From positions 40,034,645 to 40,098,644 of the forward strand of contig NC_057763.1 in the NCBI RefSeq assembly GCF_010389155.1: DNA of 64,000 bases, read 5' to 3'. The notes under the pieces were generated by a model that saw nothing but the letters and a program-made list of their open reading frames with translations, made no database searches and was not told the origin of the DNA. Both the position numbers and the translations under genes were made by a program. The DNA is from Erigeron canadensis (lineage: Eukaryota > Streptophyta > Magnoliopsida > Asterales > Asteraceae). This document shows positions 50,582 to 63,453 of this stretch, in pieces (position 1 is the first letter of the stretch; each line of letters begins with the position of its first letter).

Positions 50582-53500
50582 ATGGGGAGCCGGTGCAAGT
50601 TTTGGCTACCGAAAAAGAAAAGATTTTGCGCAATTCCCCCTCTCCCTAACTCCGATTTATGCGGCAACCACACTCCAAGAAACAATGACACCTGGGTTCC
50701 CTGCTCTATCGATCCCTCACAGTAAGTCCTTTCTCTCTCTCGCACACACAATCTCTCCACTCTATATATAACTGTCTATATCTATATATAATAGTAACTA
50801 TAAACCTAACTGAGAAGCACTCATTTTATAATAATATTAATAATAATTCAATGTTTCAGCTCAGTACTGGAATCAAACCTAGAATCTCATATCAAACGGT
50901 GTCCGTTGCTGAAACGTGAAACCTCGTTGTCACTTCAACCGTTTTACGAAAAGGGAATCAACGGAGGAGGTGGTGATGAAAATGATGATGGTGATGCTAG
51001 CTCGGAGTCGAAACGAATGGCTGTGCATTCGATGAGTGCAGCTCAGTTTGTTGAGTTGATCGATAAAATTAAGTCGGTTCATGCTTCGATATGTAAGGAG
51101 ATTCGAGATTCTTTTATTGTTCCGGAGGGTTCTAAGTCTTGGATTGACCAAGCAGTTGACTGGTATGATGATGTTACATAATGTATACCTAGTATATGTT
51201 TTGATTTCGGCAATTTGAAAATTTTGTTATACGAAATGATTGCTGTAAGTTTTCAATTCTATACTCATCTGATCGAATAATAATGTATTAAGGTGAACAT
51301 CTATAGAAGTTCTTTTACGTTAGAGCATGCTAATATCCGATTAATGCAGTTAACTCACACATGGCTATCGACAAAACGGACACTCAAAGTTACTGAAAGG
51401 TTTTAGAGGAAATAAAGAAATCTCTAGGGATGTCTAGTGTGTTGGGCTTTTCTTGTTACAAAGTTAAAGATGAAAAAAGATAAAGAAATGTCATTGTCAT
51501 GAATTATAATAATGGAACGTTTGTGGTTTAGACACATGCCTCAACATATGCTTGTAGAGGACTACTTTGTGAGACCTATATATATATAGAACCACAACTA
51601 ATTGTTGGCAACTCCCATGAGTGATCTAGGATTGTTTAACACATAGCTTTCTCAAATGCTCTTGAAATCTGTATATAGCTTTAGTCATTTGCAGAAAAAC
51701 CTAGCACCTTGTAAGATGAGAACACACCTTTTACCGAGTCAAAGTCTTCGTACGTGGTTGGGAAGAGAAAAAAAAAAAAAGAGGAGGGGGGTGAGGGGAG
51801 TAAATTTAACCAATAAAGTATGTTTTTGTTTGTAACTTTCATTGTGTTTGAAGTGCTATTTTCTTGGGGTAATGTTCATCTCGGGTTTATGATGCGGAAT
51901 TGCTGACAAAGGTTTGAGGCCACGTATAATCAATATGTTGGTCGGTTAAAATCTTCGTTTGTGAGAGTCATCTTTTGAGAAGCAGAAATGAACATAATGT
52001 TGTTGGACTTGTACTATGCTTTGTTGGCTACTCTTGCACAAGATATACCTTTAGGCTTTTGATATAGAATGTCCCTCGAGGAGGCAGAATATACTGTTTT
52101 CTCTAATCATATAGTCATAATCGAAAAGTACAAGGAAATATTATTGTCATAAATTTTTGCTACCAAGTGAAATATTAAAGCGAAGTTCTATATCTGTCTT
52201 TTTCACTGTAGGAATGCCTATGCTATTTTGTTTTTAGGAAAATACCATTTCAAGAAAAGCATGTTATCCAGCAGGCATCAATTCTTGGAAACTTGGAAAG
52301 GCTTGGAGCATTGAAGTCTCCTAGTATTGATTCAAATGGGGAACAATTTCCATCCGCAGATTCCAGTGATACTCCTGCAGTAGTTGAGTTTGGAGCTGGA
52401 AGGGGGTACCTGACACAAATGTTAGCGGACTGTTATGGGGTTTCAAAGGTCTTCTTGATCGAACGCAAGTCCTATAAACTTAAGGTGACGTAAATTGCAT
52501 CCCTTTCTTTTGTTTCTTGTATGTTGAAATCCGAATTGTAGGAATAAGGATATATCAAAACCATTTCCACATTGGCTGATACAGTATACAAACACATAAG
52601 TCAATTCTCAACGCTAACCCTGAGTATCTAACTTTAGGCTGATCGAAGCTTGAGGCAGAAAGAGAGCTTGATATTAGAGCGGTTAAGAATTGACAGTAAG
52701 AAATATCTATTGTTGACTGTACTTATAATACGTTTTGTTATCTTTCGCCAATGCTACACTGATTGAACAGGAGAGCATGCATGATACTTGTGCATTCATT
52801 CATTCAAGATGTATTAATTCTGTAATGAAAATATTAGTCCTCCAAGATATTATGTTTATGGTGTGCTTCTGATAGGCTTATAATATTATCGGTGACACAT
52901 GTACTTGTCAATATATGTGATATAATAGTGATTTATCTAATTAACTGTTTGGTTATGCCTGCATTGTCCATAAAGCTACATGATGATTGAACAAAGCTCA
53001 ATAAAAATGGTTTTTAGTTAATTATTTAAATATCTTTAAATTGTAGCAAAGAAGTAACTATACGTCTATACGACTTACGAGTGTTAAACGAATTGGCTTG
53101 TAACTTACAATTGATTTGTTGCTTATGGTAATTTTCATATTTGTTTTATTGTATCCTCATGAAAATTGATTATGTTGCAGTTGAGGACTTAAATTTGAAT
53201 GCAATTGTGTCATTGCAAGGACTTCCTTATTTGGCTATTGGCAAACACCTGTGTGGGCCTGCAACTGGTAATACTGGTTTTTGTCTTGTTCAGTTATTTC
53301 CTGAGGATGTGTTACTGATTTGATGAAACTCGTTATGTCAGATATGACCATAAGATGTTGTGTTGGGGAAGGTGTAGCCACATCTTACGTTAGAGGGATT
53401 TCTATAGCAACATGTTGCCACCATCTCTGCCAATGGAAGCATTATATTAGTAAAATTCCAACTCATTTAATTATGTTTTTTTAATGTCCTGTGAGAAAGT

Positions 53501-53941
53501 AACCCATATCTCTTGTCTGCAGATAGAGGATTCTTCCTTAGGTTAGGGCTTACAAAGGACGAGTTCCATGCAGTTACATGGTTCACCAGCTGGGCAGTAG
53601 ATGCGAACCATGGTTCAGACCTTGATGATGCAAAGATGTAATTGTTGATCAAGTTTTATTGAAATTACCGATTACATATTGCTTATTTGCCTAGTGGTGA
53701 TAAATGTATATGTCACTTGTTTGGCAGGGAAAATGAAAAGATTTTAGCTGAGGTTGATCTGCTGAGTAATATGTCTGCAACAGAGCGGGCTGTGTTAGGG
53801 TTTATGTGCAAGGATATAATCGATGCAGGGAGGTTAATGTGGCTGAAGGAATATGGACTAGAATCTGAGCTTGTGAAATATGTTCCATCTAGCATCTCTC
53901 CTGAAAACCATTTGCTTATTGCAAAGCGTCGAGATTTTTGA
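50582..53941 (+). CDS. TRM13: tRNA:m4X methyltransferase TRM13 homologue
   Basis: Homologue of yeast Trm13, which 2'-O-methylates position 4 of certain tRNAs. Exons: 50582-50721, 50860-51162, 52238-52484, 52638-52695, 53181-53267, 53342-53449, 53523-53637, 53728-53941; 1272 nt, 423 aa. The N-terminal CCCH zinc finger uses C5, C16, C27 and H30; a U11-48K-type CHHC finger uses C41, H47, H57 and C61. The SAM-binding segment VVEFGAGRGYLTQML is at about 197-211. GKHLCGPATD and IATCCHHLCQWKHYI are typical TRM13 motifs. The start is set by the zinc finger. The gene lies 5' of the tRNA-Phe and WDR6 genes, all on the plus strand. Confidence 0.94.
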
Positions 53942-54599
53942 TATGGTTTCTTGGAAAATTATCGTAATTTTAAATTGCAAAATGAGCAAGTTAGGTTACG
54001 GTTTTGAACCATTGATATATTCTTTTTTAGATTAGTCTCAAGGGCCTTTTTGGTTGGTGTCTTATATCCATAGCAAGAAACGTTACATGTAGCATGTGAA
54101 ATCTAGTTTATTTGTTGTAGTTACAACATAAACACTGTTGGTGAAATTTCAAAATATTGAACATCGTTGGTCACTTGAAAATTGATAGCTTTTGTGAATG
54201 TGAATAGCTTCCCTGGTCCCCATTTGTTCATATACTGTTAGAGCTGAAAGTATAGTCTTATCATAGCAAGCTTTTGATTATCTAGTTGTTTGTATTATAG
54301 TTCCGTGCAAACAAAATTCATGTTTGTTGCCCAATAATGGTCAAATAGCAATTTTTTGTTACAGAACGGCAAACCGGAAATGAACGAGAAGAAACAGAGG
54401 TAGCGATTATCATTTACATAGCATTCTTGTGCCCTCCTGAGACACCCACGTTTCACCATATCTATATGTCTACTGCGAGGGATGTGTATTGATACAAATT
54501 TGGACCGGACCGGACCATACCATACTGCTCTCCATTTCCCAACATAACCATAGTCTTAGAATCGGATATATATGATAAAACTTTCACTGTTATACAAAT
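53942..54599. other. Spacer between TRM13 and tRNA-Phe
   Basis: Should contain the TRM13 3' UTR and the tRNA upstream region. No gene seen. Confidence 0.4.
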
Positions 54600-54604
54600 G
54601 CGGG

Positions 54605-54647
<43 letters not shown>

Positions 54648-54672
54648 ACGTGTTCGATCCACGTTCACCGCA
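54600..54672 (+). tRNA. tRNA-Phe (anticodon GAA)
   Basis: 73 nt with acceptor arms GCGGGGA and TCACCGC, A box TAGCTCAGTTGGGAGAGC, anticodon loop CTGAAGA, B box GTGTTCGATCC and a discriminator A; no intron. Only the fifth acceptor pair (G-A) is non-Watson-Crick. A T-run terminator follows at 54679-54687, and a CAA motif lies just upstream (tatacaaatg), as in plant tRNA genes. Confidence 0.97.
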
Positions 54673-54874
54673 ATAATTTTTTTTTGTTTTCATTTTTGCT
54701 TTTTATTTTCATGGGCCAACCTATGCATACATATATACAATACAACCCATTTATCATGGACATTGGGCCAGCCCACCATAAAGTTTTCTGAAAGTTGAAA
54801 CAAAGCATATCAGCGTCGCTTTTTTCTTGCTGCCGCACAAAACCACCGGCCGTCAGGCGTCTTCGCCGAAAAAA

Positions 54875-57800
54875 ATGGAAAGCGGACAATATCTTGGAGA
54901 AATATCAGCTCTATGCTTTCTCCACTTGCCACCTCCATCTCCCTCACTTCCATATCTACTTGCAGGTTCTTTCACTTTCAATTCCTCATTTATTTACTTA
55001 TTACAGTCATTAATCAATTAATTAATCTCAGGCTCTCAGCTTAACAATCATTTCATACTCTTAATATTTAGGTACCGGTTCACAGCTTCTATTCTATGAC
55101 TTGAGTACATCAAATATGATCGCTTCCTTTCAAGTGTTCAATGGAATCAGAGTCCATGGCATTACTACTTGTATTCCACCAACGAAGAATAATGCATCAT
55201 CGTTTACTTTCACAATAGCCGTTTTCGGTGAACGAAAACTTAAATTACTTCGATTCGACATTAAACAAAATCTAGTGAATTTACTCTCAGTTCAGTCCTT
55301 GCCTAATTTTGGTCACTGGATTTTAGATGTCTGCTTTCTTCAGGTAATTCATTTTATTTTATTTTTTGCCTATATATATCTTCAATATAATACTCCAACT
55401 CTATGATTATTTTTATAGTAGATAGAAACAACGCTTGTAAGGAGTCCTATTAAAACCAATAAATATTAACCAAACCAGAATAAATAGAAGTTTTCCGAAA
55501 AAACCTGCTAGTGGAGGAAGACCTCCTAGGGATACGAGACATAGAGAGAGCCAAAAAAGGATCTTTCGTGATGCATGAAAATTGTAATATACGCGTCTCT
55601 CGTTTTGCAATTGTATGCATCCATCTATCCGGTTACCTCTTGTTCTGGTAACAAGTATTATTGGAACCATATAACTTTCCACCTCACCCAAACTGGTTCC
55701 ATATGAATGTGATATAAGTTACAAGAGGACACATACTCAAGTTACTATTACCAAAAAATGAAAGTTACAATTACGTCTCAAAGCACTTGCCCTAATATTG
55801 ATATCTGTTGTCGGAAAGAAAAGAATTAACAAATGCTGTTCATTATAATGTATTTTGATAATCGGAAAGTACTCCTCTTATAGCAAGATTTTGAGAGCGA
55901 CTACTTTTCATGTTTTACTGATAGATGCATATATCATAAGGTATAGTCTTGTGTCCATCTGACATTATAGTATGTTTGACCTTTTAAACTTAAAAATAGT
56001 GTCACGATTTCTACTAAGGACCCACAATCTTGTTTCGTTACCTGTTGGTAGGATTGCGTGATTCAAGGAAGTCAGTTTCTAGCAATTGGATGCACTAATA
56101 ACTCTGTGTATTTCTGGGACATAGCCACATCTACAATCAGCTATGAGGTTAGCTCTCCAGGTATGTTAATACTTTAGGTGACTCCTTCCGAAGAAATCTT
56201 TGCTAGACATTTCACTCGTTTTTTCTTCTTTTACAGACAAATGTCTTCTGTATACTATGCGTATGTGGGGTGAAAAAATTGATTCTCTTCATGTTGCCTG
56301 TGGTACCATTTTTAACGAGGTAATTGATTTTTCTCCTTAGATTCCTCTAAATTTCTGATGCTCTTGTTTACTATTCAATCCTGACTAGATGGATCCATGT
56401 GTCAAATTGTCCTGAGTATAGTGCATATAACCTTGAAGTTTGAATACGAACAATACTGCATTATAATACTATTTGCAAAGTTAGTCCTTGCAGGTGGAAT
56501 TTTTTAGATAATTATAAAACAATGATTAGCAAGCTATTCCATAAATTGCCTGACATTTAAGCTTGATTGAGGTGGTGTTTGGATTGTGATCGCATTTCCT
56601 AGTTTGATAAAGTAAAACATTGGAATGAGAATGTAAATTTAAACCCATTCTCTTAATGGGTTAGAAAGTTCCCTGATTTTATGGGTTTCATACTAGTTAT
56701 GACGCTCATTCCTACAAAACAAACATAAGCTGAAGTTCTTAACAACTTGGCTGCACTACTTCTTTGCCCAAAAGTCCTTTTAGATACATGATATTGCCTG
56801 TAATTATGGAATATTGGGTTGAATATGATTTGTGGTTTCTTAAGTGCTTTCTCTGTTTTGAACATACATAAGTTGATTTTTGTTGCGGCAGATTATTGTC
56901 TGGAAAGTTGTTCCTGCTCTAGACAGTCCTCTAAAAGACAATGGATTGCTAACCCCTGTTTGCAAGCATCAATACGAAGCCGTTTCAGTATGTAGACTTG
57001 CAGGTCATGAAGGTTCAATATTCCGAATCACTTGGTCCTTGGATGGATCAAAGCTGGTATCGGTCTCTGATGATCGCAGGTCAATTCTGATCTCAGTTTT
57101 TCTGACTATCAAATCCTTAGAGCAGCTAAATCAGTGTAAAATGTTTCCTGTTCATATTTTTTTAGTGCAGTGCTCGTATATGGGAAGTTTTGACAGGGAA
57201 TACTGATGCCAAATTTGCTGCGGAGGTGACTGTTTCCCCTTCCAGTGGGCCTGTGCTATTCGGCCACAGTGCCAGGGTTTGGGATTGCTGTATGTCTGAA
57301 TCTGTAAGCTTATCATGGACACCCTCAGTAATTGATATATTTCTTCTTTTACAGATAAAAAGATATACAAGTAATTATTTTATTGCATGATTATAATGCT
57401 GGCTTTAGTTAATCATCACTGTTGGTGAGGACTGTACATGTCGTGTATGGGGCCTAGATGGAACTGAACTTGGAGTAATCAAAGAGCACATGTAAGTTCA
57501 AGGAAATGCAGAAAATTTGCAAGCTTTTATTTTCTTATAATGATCCTGATATACTACGGTGTTCTCTCCTATAGTTTTACGCTTATTTAGATAAAACAAC
57601 AGCGTAAATGGTTTTGCTTACTTGTTGTGCAGAGGGAGGGGAGTATGGCGATGCTTGTATGACCCAACCTCTTCTCTTCTTATAACTGCTGGATTTGATT
57701 CTGCCATAAAAGTGCATCAGTTGAATTCTTTACCCATGGGTTTGGAAAAATGCAATGGTGTGAAAGACTATGATAAAAAACAAATCTTTACATTCCAGAT

Positions 57801-60800
57801 TCCAAATTCAAAGCAAGCTGCACTGATGGATAGGTATGTCATATGTCAAGAATAGTATAATGCAACTTTATACATGTTATCTTGACATTCAAATTGTTTT
57901 GTTGCTCTTGTAGCAAAAGTGAATATGTGCGTTGTATGCACTTTGCAAGTGAAGATGCACTTTACGTATCGACAAACAATGGTGTCCTCTACTTTGCTAA
58001 AATAATGCCCGATACTGGTGATGCAGTATGGACTCAGCTTTATCGTGCCAGTGAGGATATTCCAATAGTTTGTATGAGCGTATTTCCAGTTGGCACTCGT
58101 GTGGAGAATTTGATTGCTCTGGGAGATGGGAAGGGAAGATTATCTGTTGTGAGTGTTGTTGGTAGCCCGACACCAAAAGTCAATATTTCTTTAACGTGGC
58201 CCGCTGAAGCTGAGAGACAGCTTCTAGAAACATTTTGGTGCGAGTCCTTGGGTCCTGCGTATATCTTTACTGCTGATCCTAGAGGAAGGTTGAAGCTATG
58301 GAATATCCATTCAAGTTCTGAATATGAAATAGGACATAATGCATGCTTAGTTGCAGAAATTGCATCATCTTTTTCTGCAAGGATAGTATGCTTGGATGCA
58401 TCATTTGCGGAAGAGGTTTTGGTGTGTGGGGATCTTCGTGGTAATCTTGTTATATATCCTTTGTTAAGAAACCTATTGATTGGTAAGCCTGCTGCTTCAG
58501 TTGCACATATTTCCCCTTTAACTTACTTCAAAGGAGCTCATGGCATATCTACTGTCAGTAGTATTTCTATCCATGGTTCAAATTCAAGTATAATTGAACT
58601 ACACTCGGTACGGCTACCCTTTAAGTGTTGTTTTCTTTTATAAATATTTAAAGGAAAGGGTGAAACTTTGATATCTTTTACACATTGTTTTTTTTCAGAC
58701 CGGGGGAGATGGGTGCATATGCTATATGGAATATGATAAATGTGAACAGAAAGTGGAGTTTATTGGAATGAAACAACTAAAAGAGCTGAGTTTGGTCCAA
58801 TCTTTCTCTCCCAAAGACAATCCTGATTATGCAATAGGTTTCGCGTCAGCTAATTTTATACTTTGGAATTCATCAACTGAGACTAAGGTTCTCTCTTTCT
58901 CATCCCCCTCTCTTTATATTTGACCGTCTGACCTACTTATACAGTTATTCCATTATACAATTATTAATACTTGTAACAGGTAGCTGAAATTCCATGTGGT
59001 GGATGGCGGCGTCCTCACACCTACTTTCTTGGTGATGTACCAGAGATGAAGTATTGTTTTGCGTTTGTAAAGGTTTGTGGTTGAGTTTCTCTTTTTTCTG
59101 CTCCAGAAGAAAGTCGAATTAATGTTTACTTTCCAAGTAAAGAAGAGTATATTTTCAATGCAGGATGAAGTTATATATGTGCACAAGCACTGGGTAGCAA
59201 CTAGGGACAGAATATACCCCCAGAATCTCCATCTGCAATTCCATGGCAGAGAGATGCATTCACTGTGTTTCATTGTTGATCAAACAAAGGCTCATCTTTT
59301 TCAATCGGGATACATAGCAACAGGTTGCGAGGATGGAACTGTGAGGCTGACAAGGTACGAGTCACTGAAACGATCTGAACTTATGACATCTTCCTATTTG
59401 ATAGGCGTACAAATAGGCCTAAAATCTGGTTTTGACATGGGATAAAAAAAATGACGCGCCTATGTGTAAGCACCAAATTTTAGGCATATTTGTAGCCCTA
59501 CCAATTAGTCTTACGTATCATTACTCCTGTAGCTAATGATAAAATATACACTCAGGTATTCTTCAGATGTTGATAACTGGTGTGCTTCAAAATTGCTTGG
59601 AGAGCATGTTGGTGGATCTGCTGTGCGATCACTTTGCTCTGTGCAGACGGTACATACTCTTACAGATGATAAGATGGACATAAAAATCCAAGGAATGGCT
59701 ATAGACGACCATGAGGACCAGTTCCTACTGATTTCAGTTGGCGCAAAAAGGGTCCTAACCGCCTGGAAGCGCAAGATTAGTTCAACACCTAAAAGTGAAA
59801 TGTCGTTTCAATGGCTTTCTAGTGATTTTCCAATCAGAAACAGTGCCACAAGTTTGAAGGGACCAAAGAAGGAGAAATCTATGGGAGATCTTGATAATGG
59901 CTCAGTTGTGAGTATTGGTACTGCATCTAGTTCACTTACTCTAGATAAACCGGAAGTTTGCAGCAGTGATAGTCATGAAAATGACTGGCGGTACCTAGCT
60001 GTGACTGCTTTTCTTGTGAAGCTTTCTGGTTCAAGGTGGTGTAAGATCCAAGTAGCGGCAACTTAATTTAGTTATTTCTCAACTCCATAGTTTGGTATCT
60101 ATTAATGAAGCTGGGTAACTTTTCTGATTGCAGGACATCTGTATGTTTCATCGTTGTTGCATGTTCAGATGCCACAGTTACATTAAGGGCTCTAGTATTA
60201 CCACATCGTCTTTGGTATGTGCCATTATCCTATCTATGAGCAAATCACACTTCTTTTTTGGTGTACACCAATGTTTAGCAGATTATGTAACAGAAGATTT
60301 GTTTTTTTTGAAATCCGACAAGAAATCGTACTCATTCTTTTTGGACTATCGTAGGTTTGACATTGCACTTTTGGTTCCTTCAACTTCACCAGTTCTATCG
60401 TTGCAACATGTCATTGTCCCTGAACTTCAAACTTTAAATGGTATTTATTTTCGAAGTCATATATCTTGCCTTCCTCTTATCTAAATCAACACTTGATTAA
60501 TGTGAAAAATCACCCGTATATCTGTCAGATAATAGTCAGATGAGAAGTCTGTTTATGGTTATTAGTGGGTCTACGGATGGAAGTATTTCCTTTTGGGATG
60601 TAACTGAAACCGTTGAAACTTTTATGAAAAGAGTATCATTTCTGCGCAAGGAAGATTGCATCAACTTTCAGAGAAGGCCGCGTACTGGAAGAGGAAGCCA
60701 AGGTGGACGTCAGTGGCGGTCACTGGACATGTCAAAGGAAAAACTTACTGACATATCTTTAAATACTAAAGAGAACACTGTGATTAGTATCCAAGATCAA

Positions 60801-61486
60801 ACATCATCAAATTTAGGTTCATCACAAGAAACAAATATGATACAACCCTTGCATGTTCTGAAAAATATTCACCAATCCGGGGTGAATTGTCTCCATGTTT
60901 CGGATGCTGCTAAAAATAGTGAATCTTGTTTCCCTTGCAACGTTACAAGTGGTGGTGATGATCAAGCACTGCACTCTTTTTGTTTTCGTGTGATGAGTTC
61001 TGATAGATCAACTTCAGAAATGCACTTAAATAATGGAAATGGAACGTCTAAAGATTACCAGATTGTATTTTCACATCCTCATAAGATTGCATCTGCTCAT
61101 AGTTCTGCTGTGAAAGGTGAAACTTACTTTCCTTCAGTAGATTCATTTTAATTGGAAAAATTTCTTTTATTATGTTGTTATATAGATCCAATTGTTGAAA
61201 CCCTATACTTTTTGCTGTCTTTATAACTTAGATCAAGTATACTCTTTTTGTGTGTATAGGTGTATGGACAGACGGGCATTGGGTTTTCTCTACTGGGCTT
61301 GATCAACGTGTGCGATGTTGGCGCGTGTCAGAAGATGGCAACTTACATGAGCATGCACATTTGATCGTTAGTGTACCAGAACCAGAAGCACTGGATGTTA
61401 GAGTATGTGGAAGGAACAGGTATCAAATTCTAGTTGCTGGACGAGGGATGCAGATGATAGAGTTTTTGTCTCTTGCGAACGGTTAG
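54875..61486 (+). CDS. WD40 protein, WDR6/TRM734 homologue
   Basis: Large WD40 protein like human WDR6 and yeast Trm734, which with FTSJ1/Trm7 2'-O-methylates tRNA position 34. Exons: 54875-54965, 55072-55343, 56052-56160, 56237-56319, 56892-57079, 57171-57303, 57409-57491, 57633-57833, 57914-58607, 58699-58887, 58980-59072, 59164-59354, 59556-60038, 60134-60214, 60355-60440, 60529-61116, 61260-61486; 3792 nt, 1263 aa. WD-type blades are seen at LAGHEGSIFRITWSLDGSKL, FGHSARVWDCC, EDCTCRVWGLDGTELGVI, GRGVWRCLYDPTSSLL, IATGCEDGTVRLTRY and STGLDQRVRCWRV. It starts with MESGQYLGEISALCFL. Exon 13 may end 3 nt earlier (tandem GTGGTG donor). A plastid ndhB fragment sits in intron 2. Confidence 0.93.
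55403..55570 (-). pseudogene. ndhB: Plastid ndhB fragment (NUPT) in an intron
   Basis: Minus-strand sequence reads ACGAAAGATCCTTTTTTGGC and encodes SLGGLPPLAGFFGKL, characteristic of plastid NDH subunit 2 exon 2, then GTTTCTATCTACTAT. Relative to the recalled gene, small internal deletions break the frame. Transferred plastid DNA inside WDR6 intron 2; not functional. Confidence 0.85.
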
Positions 61487-63453
61487 CGTTTTGTCAACAT
61501 TTTATCTACAGCCTAGTTTGTTTAGTGAGATATTTTCTTTGTATTTATGTCGAGATTGATTAGATCACTGGGTCTTCAGTGATTATCTTTGTTTGGAAGA
61601 GCTTTTGATTTTGTATGTTAGTTTGAATGGAAAGAGTTGTATCTTATTGTGTGATTTATAGATCAAATACTGCATTTTGGTTCAAAAAAAATGGCAATCA
61701 TGTAGGAAAGTGATTTACCGTTAACAGATTTTCCTAAATGTCTTTCTTAGCTATACTACTACATAAACCTTCGTAAACCAGAAGTCATGTGTCTTCATTC
61801 TTAAAATTCAAATTTAAGGTACATCAAATTATATAAGGTACATTATACGAGTAGTCCAATAACTTATAAGTTATAACTCAAACTAAAATGGACACATCTT
61901 TAATGCAAGTACACATTACAAATTTTCCAATCAACTCAATAAATTTGATTTAATTTTTATTCAAGAAGATATTCACATTTAAAACCATTTTACCTACACA
62001 TAGATTGTAAAGAATGGGAAAATAATAGGTAGTACATAATTGTACATTTGTACCTATAATATTTACATCATTTACAAAAATAAAAAAAGAAGTTACAAAA
62101 TCTACGCATGATTCCCCCACTAGCTTTCACTTCCGTGTATAACATGGGTATCTTTTCCAGTATCATACGAGTATATTGCAATGTTTTCACGTGTAGATTT
62201 CACTCATTATTTCTCTTCATTCCATATATTGATTTTTCATACATCAATATAACCTCGTTAGAAATATACATAATTACTCGTGTTGGCTTGTATCAAAATG
62301 ATACATATTTTCACAAGCGTAATTCTTTGAGGTTGATTAAAGGTGTCATGTTTAACTTTGAAATTGAGTTAGTTCTACTCGTATAATATAACTATGATGA
62401 TTTGAATTTGTAAATCGAGTTTAATTCTAGACGTAGAGATGAATATCTCATGTCTTTATTTATCACTAACCTTGTTAGAAATTGTAACTATATTCATAAA
62501 CTAGTAAGCATTTTTGTATGTGTTACATATATTTATTTTTTTTAACGGCAATTATTATATTTTTACTTTTAAACTGAATGAATATTAGAGATGAAACTTA
62601 TAGGTTATGTTTGGTAAAAACGTTGTAGCTGGTAGTTGTATCTTGTAGTTGTAGCTTTTAATTGGAGTTGTAAGTTGTAACTTTTAAGAAAATTGTTAGA
62701 TAAAATTTTTATACTTGTAAAAGTGTTTGGTATGGTAGTTGTATCTGCAACTTCAAGAGGTATAGGTGTAAGTTTTAAAGATTAAAAGTTTCATCGAAAA
62801 GCTAAAGCTCTTGAAGCGATATATTAAGTAGCGTTTCATTTCGGGGTCTTTTCTTTCAAATAAAAGTTAAAATTAATTATATCCAAACAAATTTTTTAAT
62901 ACGATATTTGAAGTTAAAGTTAAAGAGCTTATTGTTCAAAATTAAAAACCAAAGTTTCTCAAAAATGGCAAACATCCCCATTAAATCTTATGTATCGTAT
63001 TCACTTTAGTTAGTGTATGTAAAGAAATATGTAGTATTTCTTAAAACTTAAACATATAAAGGATGACAATCATAATAAGAGGAACCAACTGGGTTGAATC
63101 AGTGGTTGGAGCTCATGCCTCTGAAAACAGAGGTCATGAGTTCGATCCTCATGCCCAGTAAGGCTGGAGGTCCTTTTCTACCTATGGTAGAACCTGGAAG
63201 CAGTCTCTTTACCTTTGGTAGGGGTAAGACTGTCTACATATCAACCTCCCCATACACCGTCGAAGACGGTATTGAGACCCAAAACCCGTGAAAGACGACA
63301 CTGGGAGTTACTTACTTTTTACAATCATAATAAGAGGGAGGGGGGAAAATGAAAATATATGCTACCGGGGTGAGTTTTAATAGAAAGTTTACTTTTCAAA
63401 AAAAATAAAGACACGACAGGACAGGACAGAGTTTAGTTTGATTTTGGGAAAAA
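61487..63453. other. Intergenic with SINE
   Basis: AT-rich. It holds repeated ttgtagttgtagctt-like words (62620-62780) and the complete SINE at 63083-63320. No gene seen. Confidence 0.5.
63083..63320 (+). repeat. SINE, family A, complete
   Basis: tRNA-like head (A box GGTTGAATCAGTGGTTGGAG, B box GGTCATGAGTTCGATCC), about 238 bp, T-rich 3' tail, flanked by a perfect 17-bp target duplication ACAATCATAATAAGAGG (63066-63082 and 63321-63337). The perfect duplication implies a recent insertion. Confidence 0.95.

Noticed and set aside
55413..55691. Nuclear-encoded membrane protein on the minus strand
   Set aside because: Explained by the plastid ndhB fragment fused by chance to flanking intron sequence.
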